A stretch of 64,000 nucleotides of DNA from Thermocaproicibacter melissae (GTDB lineage Bacteria; Bacillota; Clostridia; Oscillospirales; Acutalibacteraceae), in the NCBI RefSeq assembly GCF_024498295.1, contig NZ_CP101827.1, positions 1,678,001 through 1,742,000 of the forward strand, in the 5' to 3' direction. The translations under genes were made by a program, and so were the position numbers. How positions within the stretch are numbered: the first letter of the stretch is position 1; every line of letters starts with the position of its first letter. Shown here piece by piece: positions 17,947 through 27,552 of the stretch. The notes under the pieces were generated by a model, which was given only the letters and a program-made list of their open reading frames with translations, did not search any database and was not told where the DNA came from.

Positions 17947-17989
17947 AACCCGCATGAACGCTGAAAATCTAGTATTCATGCGGGTTTTT
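17947..17989 (+). terminator. Terminator of tRNA-Arg
   Basis: Stem AACCCGCATGAA/TTCATGCGGGTT followed by TTTTTC. Confidence 0.8.
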
Positions 17990-18353
17990 CGTATTTTTAG
18001 GCTCGTGTTCTTGTTAACAAAACGTAAACAGAAAATGAAATAAAATTAACAAAATGTAAACAAAAATTATATAAAAAGGGACATAGAGGGGACAATGAGG
18101 GGATATAAATTTCTTGGTGCTGTACGATGGCACCTGCGGCAAAACAGCTAACAGGGAAGATGATTCGATATAAAATTTTGATTGTTCTTTTTTGTTAATA
18201 AAATTTCAATATTAATTTATAAAATGGGATATACATTGGGAGTGAACTCTAGCAGAAAGCGCATAAAATGATGGTTTTGAGCATTGATGCTTCCCTGCAA
18301 ATGAGTATGGAAAGCCTAGTGTTATAATTTTTTATCCAGGAGGAGACAGGTTT
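17990..18353 (+). promoter_or_regulatory. AT-rich upstream region of the alcohol dehydrogenase gene with repeated TTGTTAA/TTAACAAAA motifs
   Basis: No gene is visible in these 364 bases. A 17-nt direct repeat TTAACAAAAYGTAAACA occurs at 18015-18031 and 18047-18063, 32 bp (three helical turns) apart, and TTGTTAA occurs near 18013 and again near 18193. TTGTTAA/TTAACAA are half-sites of the redox repressor Rex, which controls alcohol dehydrogenases in Clostridia, but no full palindrome is present. A TATAAT at 18323-18328 lies close to the gene, with no good -35. Confidence 0.4.
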
Positions 18354-19526
18354 ATGGAGAACTTTACTTTCTACGCACCTACTTATTTCGCCTTTGGAAA
18401 AGGCAGCGAAGAAAATGTGGGTGCTTTGGTGGAACGTTTCGGGGGGAAAAAGGTACTGATTCATTACGGCGGCGGATCTGCCATTCGCAGCGGATTAATG
18501 GACAAGGTGATTGCTTCCCTGAAATCCCGCAACATTTCTTATATAGAACTGGGAGGCGTCAAACCGAATCCGAGAAGCGGACTTGTCTATCAGGGAATTG
18601 ATCTTTGCCGCAAAGAGAACGTCGATTTTATTCTGGCCGTCGGCGGCGGCAGTGTAATCGACTCTGCCAAAGCAATTGCTGCCGGCGTGGTCTATGAAGG
18701 CGATTTCTGGGACTATTACAAAACCGGAAAGCCGGTTGACAAAGCTCTTCCGGTCGGCACCGTGCTGACCATTGCAGCAGCCGGAAGCGAAGGTTCTCCC
18801 GACTCTGTTATCACGCACGAAGACGGCATGTATAAACTCGGCGCTTCCGGTGAAGCACTGCGCCCGAAGTTTTCTGTTTTGAACCCAGAGTACACTTGCT
18901 CGCTCCCTGCTTATCAAACCGCCTGCGGTATTACCGACATTATGGCACATGTGTGCGAGCGGTATTTTACCAACACAAAGAACGTGGAGATTACCGACCG
19001 CCTTTGCGAGGGAATTCTGAAGGCAATGATTGAGGAGTCCCCAAAGGTCATCAAGAATCTGCACGATTATGAAGCCCGCGCAAACATCATGTGGGCCGGA
19101 ATGGTCGCCCACAACAATATCTGCGGTGTCGGCCGCGGGCAGGATTGGAGCAGCCATTGCCTCGAACATGAGCTTTCCGCTCTTTACGATGTGGCACACG
19201 GCGCAGGTCTGGCGGTTATGATGCCTGCTTGGATGAAATATGTCATGAAGCACGACATTAACCGCTTTGCGCAGTTTGCTGTCCGCGTTTGGGACTGCGA
19301 CATGAACTTCGCGAACCCGGAAATCACGGCTGAGGAAGGAATTAACCGCTTCCGCGCTTTCCTGCAATCCATCGGCATGCCCACAAACTTCAAGGAATTG
19401 GGCGCCAAAGAAGAGGATATTCCTAAGATGGTGCGCCATATGGGTGTTACGAATGAAAATCCGATCGGCGGATTTATGAAGCTTGGCCCGGAAGATGTTA
19501 AAGCCATCTATCGTTTGGCTTTATAA
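18354..19526 (+). CDS. Iron-containing alcohol dehydrogenase (butanol dehydrogenase type)
   Basis: A 390-residue group III (iron-dependent) alcohol dehydrogenase. Residues 1-~185 form the NAD(P)-binding domain with GGGSVIDSAK (98-106) for the cofactor. The C-terminal helical domain carries the metal ligands D195, H199 (GITDIMAHV), H268 (SSHCLEH) and H282 (AHGAGL). It is close in layout to clostridial BdhA/BdhB and YugJ, which reduce butyraldehyde or acetaldehyde with NAD(P)H in fermentation. ATG at 18354 follows AGGAGGAGA. It is a single-gene unit with a strong terminator. The exact aldehyde cannot be predicted. Confidence 0.92.
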   Translation: MENFTFYAPTYFAFGKGSEENVGALVERFGGKKVLIHYGGGSAIRSGLMDKVIASLKSRNISYIELGGVKPNPRSGLVYQGIDLCRKENVDFILAVGGGSVIDSAKAIAAGVVYEGDFWDYYKTGKPVDKALPVGTVLTIAAAGSEGSPDSVITHEDGMYKLGASGEALRPKFSVLNPEYTCSLPAYQTACGITDIMAHVCERYFTNTKNVEITDRLCEGILKAMIEESPKVIKNLHDYEARANIMWAGMVAHNNICGVGRGQDWSSHCLEHELSALYDVAHGAGLAVMMPAWMKYVMKHDINRFAQFAVRVWDCDMNFANPEITAEEGINRFRAFLQSIGMPTNFKELGAKEEDIPKMVRHMGVTNENPIGGFMKLGPEDVKAIYRLAL

Positions 19527-19573
19527 GTATCGTTCCGCGCAAGCCAAATCTGCTTCTTTACTTAGTCCACGTG

Positions 19574-19604
19574 AAAAGGCCGAGCATTTTGCTCGGCCTT
19601 TTTT
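19574..19604 (+). terminator. Terminator of the alcohol dehydrogenase gene
   Basis: Stem AAGGCCGAGC/GCTCGGCCTT, 5-nt loop, TTTTTT tail. Confidence 0.9.
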
Positions 19605-19640
19605 AACTTTCCTTTTCGATTGCTCGATTCGCCATGCGAT

Positions 19641-19676
19641 AAAAAATCGCCGCTTCCAAGTAGGGAGCGGCGATTT
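19641..19676 (-). terminator. Terminator of the pgk-tpiA-gpmI operon
   Basis: Stem AATCGCCGCT/AGCGGCGATT, followed on the minus strand by TTTTTTATC. Confidence 0.85.
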
Positions 19677-19694
19677 TCATAAAGCTCAAAGCAA

Positions 19695-21206
19695 TTACTC
19701 GATAATGCTCTTGCCTGTCATTTCTGGCGGCTGAGGCAAACCGAGGATCTTCAGCATGGTAGGTGCGATATCCGCGAGTCTGCCGCCTTCGCGGAGCTTG
19801 CACGGATAACCAACCACGCAGAACGGAACCGGGTTCGTAGTATGCGCGGTAAACGGAGAACCGTCAGCATCGACCATTTGTTCCGCGTTGCCGTGGTCCG
19901 CGGTAATCAGAGCGGTACCGCCGCGGGCAAGGATTGCGTCCACAACTTTGCCGACGCAGGTGTCGACGGCTTCCACCGCAGCGCGAGCAGCCTCAAAGAC
20001 ACCCGTATGGCCAACCATGTCGCAGTTTGCATAATTCAAAATGATAACATCGTACTTGTCGCTTTCAATCCTCTTGAGTAGTTCGTCGGTGACAAGATAG
20101 GCGCTCATTTCCGGCTGAAGGTCGTAAGTTGCAACCTTCGGCGAATTAATCAGGACACGGTCTTCACCCGGATAAACCGTTTCAACACCGCCGTTAAAGA
20201 AGAACGTCACATGCGCGTACTTCTCGGTTTCCGCGATGCGAAGCTGCTTGAGGCCCTTACCCGAAATATACTCGGCAAAGGTATTCTTCAGCGTTTCAGG
20301 GCCAAAGGCAACGCTTACGTTCGGCATAGTCGCATCGTACTGCGTCATGCAGACGAAATTCAGCGGGAAGAAACCGTTTCTGCGCTCAAAGCCCTTGAAA
20401 TCCGGGTCAACGAGCGTGCGGGTGATTTCACGGGCACGGTCGGGACGGAAATTGTAGAAGATAACAGAATCGCCCGGCTGAACCGTTGCATTCTTCAAGC
20501 ATACGGCAGGAACCACGAATTCGTCGGTAACGCCGGCAGCATAGGAATCCTTCACGGCCTGAACCGGATCAGAAGCCTGCACGCCTTCGCCGAAAACCAT
20601 CGCATCGTATGCTTTGCCAACGCGCTCCCAGCGGTTGTCGCGGTCCATTGCATAATAACGGCCCATGACGGTCGAAATTTCACCGATGCCGATTTCTTTC
20701 ATCTTGGCGACACATTCCGCAACATAATCAACGCCAGAAGTCGGCGGGACATCGCGTCCGTCGAGGAACGCGTGAACATATACTTTCTTGCAGCCGCGCT
20801 GTTTTGCGAGCTTCAGAAGAGCATACAGGTGAGAATTGTGGCTGTGCACGCCGCCGTCGGAGAGGAGGCCCATCAGGTGCAGGGCTTTGCCGTTCTTCGC
20901 GGCATTGTCGACGGCTGCAACAAGAGCCGAGTTCTCGAAGAAATCGCCATCTTCAATGGACTTTGTAATGCGGGTCAGGTCCTGATATACGATGCGGCCT
21001 GCGCCGATATTGGTGTGGCCGACCTCGGAGTTGCCCATCTGACCGTCCGGAAGGCCGACGTTAAGACCGGACGCACCGATCTGGGTGATGGGGTTCTCCG
21101 CGAAAAGGCGGTCCAGATTCGGCGTTTTTGCTGCCTTGATGGCATTCCCCTTATCAGGTCCGATGCCAAATCCGTCCATAATAATTAGAATCAATGGTTT
21201 TTTCAT
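19695..21206 (-). CDS. gpmI: 2,3-bisphosphoglycerate-independent phosphoglycerate mutase
   Basis: A 503-residue enzyme of the alkaline phosphatase superfamily that interconverts 3- and 2-phosphoglycerate in glycolysis using Mn2+. Key sites: D11 in IIMDGFG, the phosphorylated serine S60 in [35 protein letters not shown] and the C-terminal metal motif [10 protein letters not shown]. Length is normal. It is the third gene of pgk-tpiA-gpmI and ends at a strong terminator. It begins 25 bases after the tpiA stop. Confidence 0.97.
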   Translation of the reverse strand: MKKPLILIIMDGFGIGPDKGNAIKAAKTPNLDRLFAENPITQIGASGLNVGLPDGQMGNSEVGHTNIGAGRIVYQDLTRITKSIEDGDFFENSALVAAVDNAAKNGKALHLMGLLSDGGVHSHNSHLYALLKLAKQRGCKKVYVHAFLDGRDVPPTSGVDYVAECVAKMKEIGIGEISTVMGRYYAMDRDNRWERVGKAYDAMVFGEGVQASDPVQAVKDSYAAGVTDEFVVPAVCLKNATVQPGDSVIFYNFRPDRAREITRTLVDPDFKGFERRNGFFPLNFVCMTQYDATMPNVSVAFGPETLKNTFAEYISGKGLKQLRIAETEKYAHVTFFFNGGVETVYPGEDRVLINSPKVATYDLQPEMSAYLVTDELLKRIESDKYDVIILNYANCDMVGHTGVFEAARAAVEAVDTCVGKVVDAILARGGTALITADHGNAEQMVDADGSPFTAHTTNPVPFCVVGYPCKLREGGRLADIAPTMLKILGLPQPPEMTGKSIIE

Positions 21207-21231
21207 TTACATAGCTCCTTAAGGAAGTTTC

Positions 21232-21999
21232 TTATTTGCTGGCTGCCTTGACGATTTCAGCGAAATCAGCCGGCTTCAGAGAAGCGCCACCGATGAGCCC
21301 GCCGTCAACATCCGGCTGTGCAAGCAGTTCTGCCGCGTTTTTCGCATTCATGGAACCGCCGTATTGAATCGTAAAGGCATCCGCTGCGTCTTTGCCGTAA
21401 AGGTCGGCAATAACGGAACGAATCACTGCGCAGACTTCGTTTGCCTGCTGTGCGGTTGCGGTCTTTCCGGTGCCAATTGCCCAAATGGGCTCATAGGCAA
21501 TGATCATCTTCTTGAGTTCTTCTTTTGTTACGCCGCAGAGAGCGATTTTCGTCTGCATGGCAACGAGCTCAGCGGTAATGCCCTGCTCACGCTGCTCCAG
21601 AGATTCGCCAACGCAGAGGATAACATTGAGGCCAGCATTGAGAGCTGCGCGGATGCGCTTGTTGACCGTCTGGTCCGTTTCACCGAAGTAGGTTCTGCGC
21701 TCACTGTGGCCGATGATGACATACTGCACGCCCATGGAAGTAAGCATGGGGGCGGAAATCTCACCGGTGAACGCGCCGGAATTCTCCCAATGGCAGTTTT
21801 CGGCGCCGACACCAATGTTGGTTCCTTTCGTAGCCTCGAGCACAACGCTGAGGTCCACATAAGGTACGCAGACAACAACATCGCAGTCTGCATTCTTAAC
21901 GAGAGGCTTAATGCCCTCTATGAGTTCTTTCGCCTCTGCTGGGGTTTTATTCATTTTCCAGTTTCCGGCAATTACTGCCTTTCTGAGTTGCTTGTTCAT
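21232..21999 (-). CDS. tpiA: Triosephosphate isomerase
   Basis: A 255-residue (beta/alpha)8 barrel enzyme interconverting dihydroxyacetone phosphate and glyceraldehyde 3-phosphate. It shows GNWKMN with catalytic K15, the electrophilic histidine in IIGHSERR, the catalytic glutamate and flexible loop in [14 protein letters not shown], and the phosphate-binding IQYGGSMN and [10 protein letters not shown]. It lies between pgk and gpmI on the same strand; a strong hairpin without a T-run sits in the gap to pgk. Confidence 0.97.
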   Translation of the reverse strand: MNKQLRKAVIAGNWKMNKTPAEAKELIEGIKPLVKNADCDVVVCVPYVDLSVVLEATKGTNIGVGAENCHWENSGAFTGEISAPMLTSMGVQYVIIGHSERRTYFGETDQTVNKRIRAALNAGLNVILCVGESLEQREQGITAELVAMQTKIALCGVTKEELKKMIIAYEPIWAIGTGKTATAQQANEVCAVIRSVIADLYGKDAADAFTIQYGGSMNAKNAAELLAQPDVDGGLIGGASLKPADFAEIVKAASK

Positions 22000-22045
22000 G
22001 ATTTAATATTCCTTTCGCAATAGATTTCAGGATTCACATGCCAAA

Positions 22046-22070
22046 CGGGGGCGAATTAAATTCGCCCCCG
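22046..22070 (-). other. Intercistronic hairpin between pgk and tpiA
   Basis: A perfect 10-bp GC-rich stem (CGGGGGCGAA/TTCGCCCCCG) with a 5-nt loop and no following T-run. It probably marks RNA processing or differential mRNA stability inside the operon. Confidence 0.55.
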
Positions 22071-22087
22071 AGACAGTTCACAGTGAA

Positions 22088-23281
22088 TTATTTATCATTG
22101 AGGCAGGCAATTCCCGGCAGGACTTTTCCTTCGAGGAATTCCAGCGATGCGCCGCCGCCTGTGGAAATGTGCGTCATCTTATCTGCGAAGCCGAGCTTTT
22201 CAATCGCAGCAGCAGAGTCGCCACCGCCGATGATGGAAATTGCGTCGCTGTCTGCAACAGCCTGAGCAACAGCGATGGTACCATTTGCAAAATGCTCCCA
22301 CTCACTGACACCCATCGGGCCATTCCACACAATCGTGCCTGCGCCCTTGATAGCGCTGGCAAACAGTGCGCAGGATTTTGCACCGATGTCAAGGCCCATC
22401 CAGCCATCCGGAATTGTGTCAGAATCCACACGACGGAACTCTGTGTCTGGCTTATACTCAAGGCCAATCACATTGTCAACAGGAATCAGGAAGCGAACGC
22501 CTTTTTCCTTTGCTTTTGCCATAATGTCTTTTGCCAGGTCAATCTTGTCGTTCTCGCAGATGGAGGAGCCGATGGAATAACCGAGCGCCTTCATGAAGGT
22601 GTAGGCCATGCCGCCGCCGATGATGAGGGTGTCTACCTTATCAAGCAAATTGGTAATAACACCGATTTTGTCGGAAACCTTGGCGCCGCCGAGGATTGCA
22701 ACGAACGGGCGCTTCGGGTCTTCCAAAGCCTTGCCCATAATCGTGATTTCTTTCTGAATCAGGTAGCCGCAAACAGCCGGCAGATAATCTGCAACGCCTG
22801 CGGTGGAAGCATGAGCACGGTGAGCGGTGCCGAATGCATCGTTTACATAGATTTCAGCAAGAGAAGCAAGCTCCTTTGCGAAAGCGGGGTCGTTCTTTTC
22901 TTCTTCTTTGTGGAAACGAACGTTTTCAAGCAGTTCCACTTCGCCCTCTTTGAGGGAAGCAGCAATGCTCTTTGCACTTTCGCCGATAACGTCTTTTGCC
23001 ATCTTGACTTCCTGACCGAGAGCTTTGGAGAGGTATGCTGCTACCGGCGCAAGAGAATACTTCATGTTGAATTCGCCCTTCGGGCGGCCCAGATGGGAGC
23101 AAAGAATTACTTTCGCCTTGTGGTCAATAAGGTAACGAATGGTCTTGAGAGCTTCGTTGATACGCTTCGGGTCTGTAATGTTTCCCTGATCATCAAACGG
23201 AACATTGAAGTCGCAGCGAACAAGAACTCTTTTACCCGTTACATCAATATCTTCTACGGTTTTTTTGTTTAAGTAGTTCAT
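22088..23281 (-). CDS. pgk: Phosphoglycerate kinase
   Basis: A 397-residue two-domain enzyme making ATP and 3-phosphoglycerate from 1,3-bisphosphoglycerate and ADP. It has [13 protein letters not shown] at the start, the substrate-binding SHLGRPKG, the hinge region, [15 protein letters not shown], and the nucleotide loop [10 protein letters not shown] then [17 protein letters not shown]. It is first in the glycolytic operon pgk-tpiA-gpmI. gap, usually the first gene of such clusters, is about 10 kb away (33493-34512). Confidence 0.98.
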   Translation of the reverse strand: MNYLNKKTVEDIDVTGKRVLVRCDFNVPFDDQGNITDPKRINEALKTIRYLIDHKAKVILCSHLGRPKGEFNMKYSLAPVAAYLSKALGQEVKMAKDVIGESAKSIAASLKEGEVELLENVRFHKEEEKNDPAFAKELASLAEIYVNDAFGTAHRAHASTAGVADYLPAVCGYLIQKEITIMGKALEDPKRPFVAILGGAKVSDKIGVITNLLDKVDTLIIGGGMAYTFMKALGYSIGSSICENDKIDLAKDIMAKAKEKGVRFLIPVDNVIGLEYKPDTEFRRVDSDTIPDGWMGLDIGAKSCALFASAIKGAGTIVWNGPMGVSEWEHFANGTIAVAQAVADSDAISIIGGGDSAAAIEKLGFADKMTHISTGGGASLEFLEGKVLPGIACLNDK

Positions 23282-23341
23282 ATAGCCTCTCCTTTGTATT
23301 CATATTAGTTGAAATTGTCTACTTTATAACAATCCTTCCCG

Positions 23342-23370
23342 ATTATACAACGGTTTTTTCGCTTTTTCAA
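23342..23370 (-). promoter_or_regulatory. Promoter of pgk-tpiA-gpmI
   Basis: TTGAAA (23370-23365) and TATAAT (23347-23342) with a 17-bp spacer on the minus strand. Confidence 0.8.
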
Positions 23371-23418
23371 GCACTAAGAAATCTGTTTTACACATCGAGC
23401 CAAAAGTTTGTTAAAAAT

Positions 23419-23919
23419 TTACCATTTATACTGTCTTAATTGCCCTTCACACAGCAAATTCGGATAATTCCATTGGCGAAGTACTTCATAAACACCTATG
23501 GCAACCGAGTTGGAAAGGTTTAGGCTTCGGGCATCCGGATTGTTCAGCATGGGAATACGGACGCAGGTTTCCGGATTATTGTAGAGCAAATCCTCCGGCA
23601 GACCTGCAGTCTCTTTGCCGAAAACGAGATAGCAGCCGTCCGGATAAGACACCTCGGAGTGAATTTTGCGGCCTTTTGTAGAGAAGTAGTAGAAAATTCC
23701 TGAATTTCGGCTGAAAAAATCGGAAAGACTGTGATAGACGGTAATATCGAGCAAATGCCAATAGTCAAGCCCGGCTCGTTTTAATTTGCGATCGTCAATT
23801 TTAAAGCCGAGCGGTTCAACAAGATGCAGCCGCGCTCCGGTTAGAGCGCAGGTGCGAGCGATATTTCCCGTGTTCTGAGGTATCTCTGGTTCAACGAGGA
23901 CAACATTCAGGGCAGGCAT
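23419..23919 (-). CDS. trmL: tRNA (cytidine/uridine(34)-2'-O)-methyltransferase TrmL
   Basis: A 166-residue SPOUT (trefoil-knot) methyltransferase that methylates the ribose of wobble base 34 in certain tRNA-Leu. Motifs: LVEPEIPQNTGNIART near the start, LVFGKETAGLP, and the knot-forming IPMLNNPDARSLNLSNSVAIGVYEVLRQ (recognised by position, residues ~125-152). ATG at 23919 has AAGGAG at a good distance; an upstream ATG (23946) does not. No operon partner. Confidence 0.93.
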   Translation of the reverse strand: MPALNVVLVEPEIPQNTGNIARTCALTGARLHLVEPLGFKIDDRKLKRAGLDYWHLLDITVYHSLSDFFSRNSGIFYYFSTKGRKIHSEVSYPDGCYLVFGKETAGLPEDLLYNNPETCVRIPMLNNPDARSLNLSNSVAIGVYEVLRQWNYPNLLCEGQLRQYKW

Positions 23920-24056
23920 AGTATTCTCCTTTTCGATTGTTTTCATGAAGGATTTCCCTTCAATATTTTCTGGGAATAGGGGGTAAATTAATGAATGGAT
24001 TCAGCATTATTCAAAAATTGATTTGCACTGTAAACAAAGTTTGGAGGTTGTATGCG

Positions 24057-24233
24057 ATGCGTCAACAGGCTATGGGATTTCTGAAAGGTGTCGGCGCAGG
24101 GATGGTAGCCGGTGCCGCAATTGCTATGATGAACGACAAAATGATGAAAAACAACCGCAATTACCGGCGCAACGCTCACAAGACCATGCGCGCCATGGAA
24201 CAGCTTTTCAGCAACATTCAGGGAATGTTCTGA
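24057..24233 (+). CDS. Small protein with glycine-rich hydrophobic helix (YtxH-like)
   Basis: A 58-residue protein: MRQQAMGFLKGVGAGMVAG, then a short hydrophobic stretch to about residue 24, then a basic and polar tail (MKNNRNYRRNAHKT). It resembles the N-terminal part of YtxH/gas-vesicle-like small membrane-associated proteins, whose function is unknown. The ATG at 24057 lies 9 nt after GGAGG; an earlier ATG overlapping it by frame is not used. A strong terminator follows. The call is by pattern and remains weak. Confidence 0.5.
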   Translation: MRQQAMGFLKGVGAGMVAGAAIAMMNDKMMKNNRNYRRNAHKTMRAMEQLFSNIQGMF

Positions 24234-24243
24234 TAATACACAG

Positions 24244-24276
24244 AAAAAAGGAGCGGGTTCTCTCCCGCTCCTTTTT
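24244..24276 (+). terminator. Terminator after the small YtxH-like gene
   Basis: Stem AAAAGGAGCGGG/CCCGCTCCTTTT with a short loop and T5. Confidence 0.85.
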
Positions 24277-24289
24277 GCACGGTCAACAG

Positions 24290-24382
24290 TCAGTTTTGGC
24301 TCACCACACTGTACATTCCGAACATGGGCATCACAATGGAGATAATCACTGTGCCGACAATCACGGCGATGATAATCGTCAT
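24290..24382 (-). pseudogene. C-terminal relic resembling a type II secretion/type IV pilus F (GspF/PilC) protein
   Basis: A 30-codon frame on the minus strand reads MTIIIAVIVGTVIISIV then MPMFGMYSVVSQN and a stop. This is the wording of the last transmembrane helix and tail of GspF/PilC-type proteins. A stop codon lies two codons upstream of the ATG, the ribosome site is poor, and no other part of such a gene is in the neighbourhood. It could instead be a genuine small membrane peptide. The surrounding 24277-24643 shows no other supportable gene. Confidence 0.35.
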
Positions 24383-24643
24383 GTTTCAGGAGAGCAAGTC
24401 ATGCGTTTTATGAAATATGAATGGTAACGCCGACTTTTCCATCTTCTATCATATCCATTATACTGCCCCGAATCAAGCGGTTCCGGACAACCTTTGCAGA
24501 AATCTCCAGCGAATGAACCACATTGACACTGGCAAGCCGCTACCTTTCCGCGGACATTTATTTTCTTTGGCATCACAATGAAATGAGAGAACAACTGTGA
24601 GATTTTTTCAATGCTTTTTTCAATCATACATATTGCGATTCTA

Positions 24644-24672
24644 TTGTAATATTTTAGGATGATGTGTAAAAT
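24644..24672 (+). promoter_or_regulatory. Promoter of the GH51 gene
   Basis: TTGTAA (24644-24649) and TAAAAT (24667-24672) with a 17-bp spacer. Confidence 0.6.
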
Positions 24673-24704
24673 TGTATCTGAAAAACTAAAACGAGGTGAG
24701 GGAA

Positions 24705-26174
24705 TTGAGCAAACTTTTTATTAATGCTAGCAACCGCAAAAGCAAAATCAACAAAGAAATTTACAGTCACTTTTCAGAACATCTCGGCAGATGCATATAC
24801 GGCGGTCTATACGTCGGAGAGGATTCCCCCGTTCCGAACACAAACGGAATGCGCAACGATGTTGTTGAGGCCTTGAAAAACATCCGTATTCCGGCTCTGC
24901 GCTGGCCCGGCGGATGCTTCGCCGACGAATACCACTGGATGGACGGCATCGGAGAGAAATCAAAACGCAAAAAGCTCATCAACACCAACTGGGGCGGGGT
25001 TCTGGAGGACAACAGCTTCGGCACGCATGAATTCATGGAGCTGTGCCGTCAGCTTGGCTGCGAACCGTATATTTCAGGCAACCTCGGCAGCGGAACCGTT
25101 CAGGAAATGCATGACTGGATAGAATACATAACCTTTGACGGCGTATCCCCCATGGCTGATCTTCGCCGTGCCAACGGACACCCGGAGCCATGGAAGCTGA
25201 AATTCTTCGGCTTCGGCAACGAGTGCTGGGGCTGCGGCGGAAATATGCGCCCTGAATATTACGCCGACGAATTCCGCCGCTACCAAACCTTTGCACGCAA
25301 TTACAGCGGCAACGAACTTTACCGCATTGCCTGCGGCCCGAACGGCGACGACTACAACTGGACGGAAACCGTCATGCGCCTTGCGGGAAAATTCATGAAT
25401 GCCCTCTCCCTCCACTATTACACCGTGCCAAACACTTGGGAGGACAAAGGCTCAGCGACGGAATTTACGGAAGCCGAGTGGTACAAGACCCTGCGCAAAA
25501 CGCTTTTTATGGAAGAACTGATTAACCACCACACCTCCATTATGGACCGCTACGACCCCGAACATAAAGTCGGACTTGTCGTTGACGAATGGGGCACCTG
25601 GTACAATGTAGAACCGGGAACCAACCCAAGTTTCCTCTACCAGCAGAACACCATGCGCGATGCACTTGTTGCCGCCATCAACCTCAACATCTTCAACAAA
25701 CACAGCGACCGCGTTGTCATGGCGAATATTGCGCAGGTTGTCAACGTGCTGCAGTCCGTCATCCTCACCGAAGGTGACAAGATGATTCTGACACCGACCT
25801 ATCATGTGTTCGACCTCTACAAGGATCATCAGGATGCAACCCTGATTGAAAGCTTCGTGGAAGCCGAAACCATCGGCGGCGAGGACACGGTTCCGAGTCT
25901 TCATGAATCCGCATCCGTCAGCGAAGACGGCACCGTTCACGTCACCCTTGCCAACCTTTCCATCGACAAGGCATATCCCGTGGAGGCACTCCTCGCAGGA
26001 CTGGATGCAAAATCCGTTACGGCCAAAATTCTCACCAACAAATACAATGCGTTCAACACGTTTGAAGCGCCGAACACTGTTAAAATCGAGGACTTCAAGG
26101 ATATTACGACTACCGCTGACGGGTTCCGCTTTGAAATTCCGGCCTGCAGCGTGATGGAACTGACGATTGCCTGA
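24705..26174 (+). CDS. abfA: GH51 alpha-L-arabinofuranosidase
   Basis: About 489 residues: a (beta/alpha)8 catalytic domain (~1-380) followed by a beta-sandwich. [14 protein letters not shown] is typical; the acid/base glutamate is E173 in GFGNECWG and the nucleophile is E295 in VVDEWGTW. There is no signal peptide, so it works on imported arabino-oligosaccharides, releasing L-arabinose, which the AraB/AraD genes near 42-44 kb could process. TTG at 24705 sits right behind GAGGTGAGGG; a GTG at 24696 overlaps that ribosome site. The TGA overlaps the ATG of the next gene. Confidence 0.92.
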   Translation: MSKLFINASNRKSKINKEIYSHFSEHLGRCIYGGLYVGEDSPVPNTNGMRNDVVEALKNIRIPALRWPGGCFADEYHWMDGIGEKSKRKKLINTNWGGVLEDNSFGTHEFMELCRQLGCEPYISGNLGSGTVQEMHDWIEYITFDGVSPMADLRRANGHPEPWKLKFFGFGNECWGCGGNMRPEYYADEFRRYQTFARNYSGNELYRIACGPNGDDYNWTETVMRLAGKFMNALSLHYYTVPNTWEDKGSATEFTEAEWYKTLRKTLFMEELINHHTSIMDRYDPEHKVGLVVDEWGTWYNVEPGTNPSFLYQQNTMRDALVAAINLNIFNKHSDRVVMANIAQVVNVLQSVILTEGDKMILTPTYHVFDLYKDHQDATLIESFVEAETIGGEDTVPSLHESASVSEDGTVHVTLANLSIDKAYPVEALLAGLDAKSVTAKILTNKYNAFNTFEAPNTVKIEDFKDITTTADGFRFEIPACSVMELTIA

Positions 26175-26428
26175 TGGAACGCATTCCGTGCCGTAAATGC
26201 CTCGACAAGGACATGACGGAGGAAGAATACCGCAGCCTTATCGGGCGATACATTGACGCAATCGCCGAGGACAGACGCACCCCCGAGGAGGAATACAGCC
26301 GCAGACTGAAAATCTGCAGCACCTGCAAAAGACTTACGGGAGGGATGTGCCTCCTCTGCGGATGTTTTGCGGAAGTGCGGGCTGCCGTGAAGGACCGTCA
26401 TTGTGCCGAGGTACCTGCAAAATGGTAA
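26174..26428 (+). CDS. DUF6171-family cysteine-rich small protein
   Basis: An 84-residue protein with CRKC near the start, CSTC in the middle and CLLCGCF plus a last cysteine (DRHCAEV): four cysteine groups that probably hold one or two zinc ions. The central EEEYSRRLKIC and the C-terminal CGCFAEVRAAVK match the clostridial DUF6171 family. Function unknown. Its ATG overlaps the GH51 stop (TGATG), so translation is coupled. Confidence 0.75.
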   Translation: MERIPCRKCLDKDMTEEEYRSLIGRYIDAIAEDRRTPEEEYSRRLKICSTCKRLTGGMCLLCGCFAEVRAAVKDRHCAEVPAKW

Positions 26429-26431
26429 AAG

Positions 26432-26466
26432 ACAGGCCTGCCGTTGATACGGCAGGCCTGTTTTGT
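26432..26466 (+). terminator. Terminator between DUF6171 and leuB
   Basis: Stem ACAGGCCTGCCG/CGGCAGGCCTGT, followed by TTTGTTTC; also usable from the leuB side. Confidence 0.85.
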
Positions 26467-26478
26467 TTCTTGCTTAGA

Positions 26479-27552
26479 TTAAAGGAAACTGCAGACTGTC
26501 TTTCCCATTTCCTCGCAGCCGACTTTTCTGATCCCTTCCGTCCAGATATCCGGCGTGCGAACCGTTTCCAGCGCTGTGGAAACCGCGTTCTCCACAGCAT
26601 CGGCGGCTTCCGCCTCGCCGAACGAAATTCGGAGCATCATAGCCGCGGAAAGAATCGTCGCGAGGGGATTTGCCATTCCCGTTCCAGCAATATCGGGGGC
26701 AGAGCCGTGAACCGGCTCATATAGCCCATTCGTACCGTTTCCGAGGCTTGCAGAGGGAAGCATGCCGATGGAACCGCTTATCATAGAGGCTTCGTCGGAA
26801 AGAATATCGCCGAACATATTCGACGTTACAATGACATCGAACTGCTTCGGGTCGCGCACAAGCTGCATGGAGCAGTTGTCGACATACAGGTGGGAAAGCT
26901 CCACATCCGGGTATTCTTCCTTTCCGATGCGCTCGACAGTTTTGCGCCACAGGCGCGAAGATTCCAGCACGTTTGCTTTATCCACGCTGCAAAGCTTTTT
27001 CTTGCGCTTGCGCGCGGTTTCAAAACCGACACGGGCGATGCGTTCAATTTCGGGCACGGTATACATTTCGGTGTCATAGGCGGCTTCTGCACCGTCCACC
27101 TGCTTTCTGCCGCGCTCCCCGAAATAGATGCCGCCCGTCAACTCGCGCACAATCATAATGTTAAGCCCCGTTCCGATGACGGAATCCTTCAGAGGAGATG
27201 CGCTGCGAAGCTGCGGAAATATCATCGACGGGCGCAGGTTCGCATAAAGCCCCAGCGCTTTGCGGATACCGAGTAGGCCTGCCTCCGGCCGCTTCTCGCC
27301 CGGCAGGGAATCCCACTTGGGGCCGCCCACCGCTCCGAGCAGCGTGGCATCGGCAGCTTTGCATTTCTCCACCGTTTCTTGGGGAAAGGGGGTTCCAACG
27401 GCATCAATGGCACAGCCGCCGAGAAGAGCTTCCTCAAACTCCACGCCGAAACCGAACTTCTCCCCCGCCTTCTGCAAAACCAGCGCGGCCTGCGTTACGA
27501 TTTCCGGCCCGATTCCATCTCCCTTGAGGAGGACGATTCGATAGCTCCTCAT
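26479..27552 (-). CDS. leuB: 3-isopropylmalate dehydrogenase
   Basis: A 357-residue NAD-dependent decarboxylating dehydrogenase, third enzyme of leucine synthesis. It begins [14 protein letters not shown], contains [13 protein letters not shown], the catalytic VDKANVL and the metal/NAD motif [14 protein letters not shown], then [13 protein letters not shown]. It overlaps leuA by 4 bases (ATGA) and is the last gene of the T-box-controlled operon. leuC and leuD (isopropylmalate isomerase) are not in this operon and must lie elsewhere. Confidence 0.97.
   Translation of the reverse strand: MRSYRIVLLKGDGIGPEIVTQAALVLQKAGEKFGFGVEFEEALLGGCAIDAVGTPFPQETVEKCKAADATLLGAVGGPKWDSLPGEKRPEAGLLGIRKALGLYANLRPSMIFPQLRSASPLKDSVIGTGLNIMIVRELTGGIYFGERGRKQVDGAEAAYDTEMYTVPEIERIARVGFETARKRKKKLCSVDKANVLESSRLWRKTVERIGKEEYPDVELSHLYVDNCSMQLVRDPKQFDVIVTSNMFGDILSDEASMISGSIGMLPSASLGNGTNGLYEPVHGSAPDIAGTGMANPLATILSAAMMLRISFGEAEAADAVENAVSTALETVRTPDIWTEGIRKVGCEEMGKTVCSFL

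Noticed and set aside
22046-22070. The pgk/tpiA hairpin as an intrinsic terminator
   Set aside because: It has no T-run and the genes on both sides are a standard operon, so it is recorded as an intercistronic hairpin.
24379-24627. A cysteine-rich 82-codon frame on the minus strand (CQCQCGSFAGDFCKGC)
   Set aside because: No ribosome site and no family match, and the only stop-free reading ends in the GspF-like relic; not supportable as a gene.
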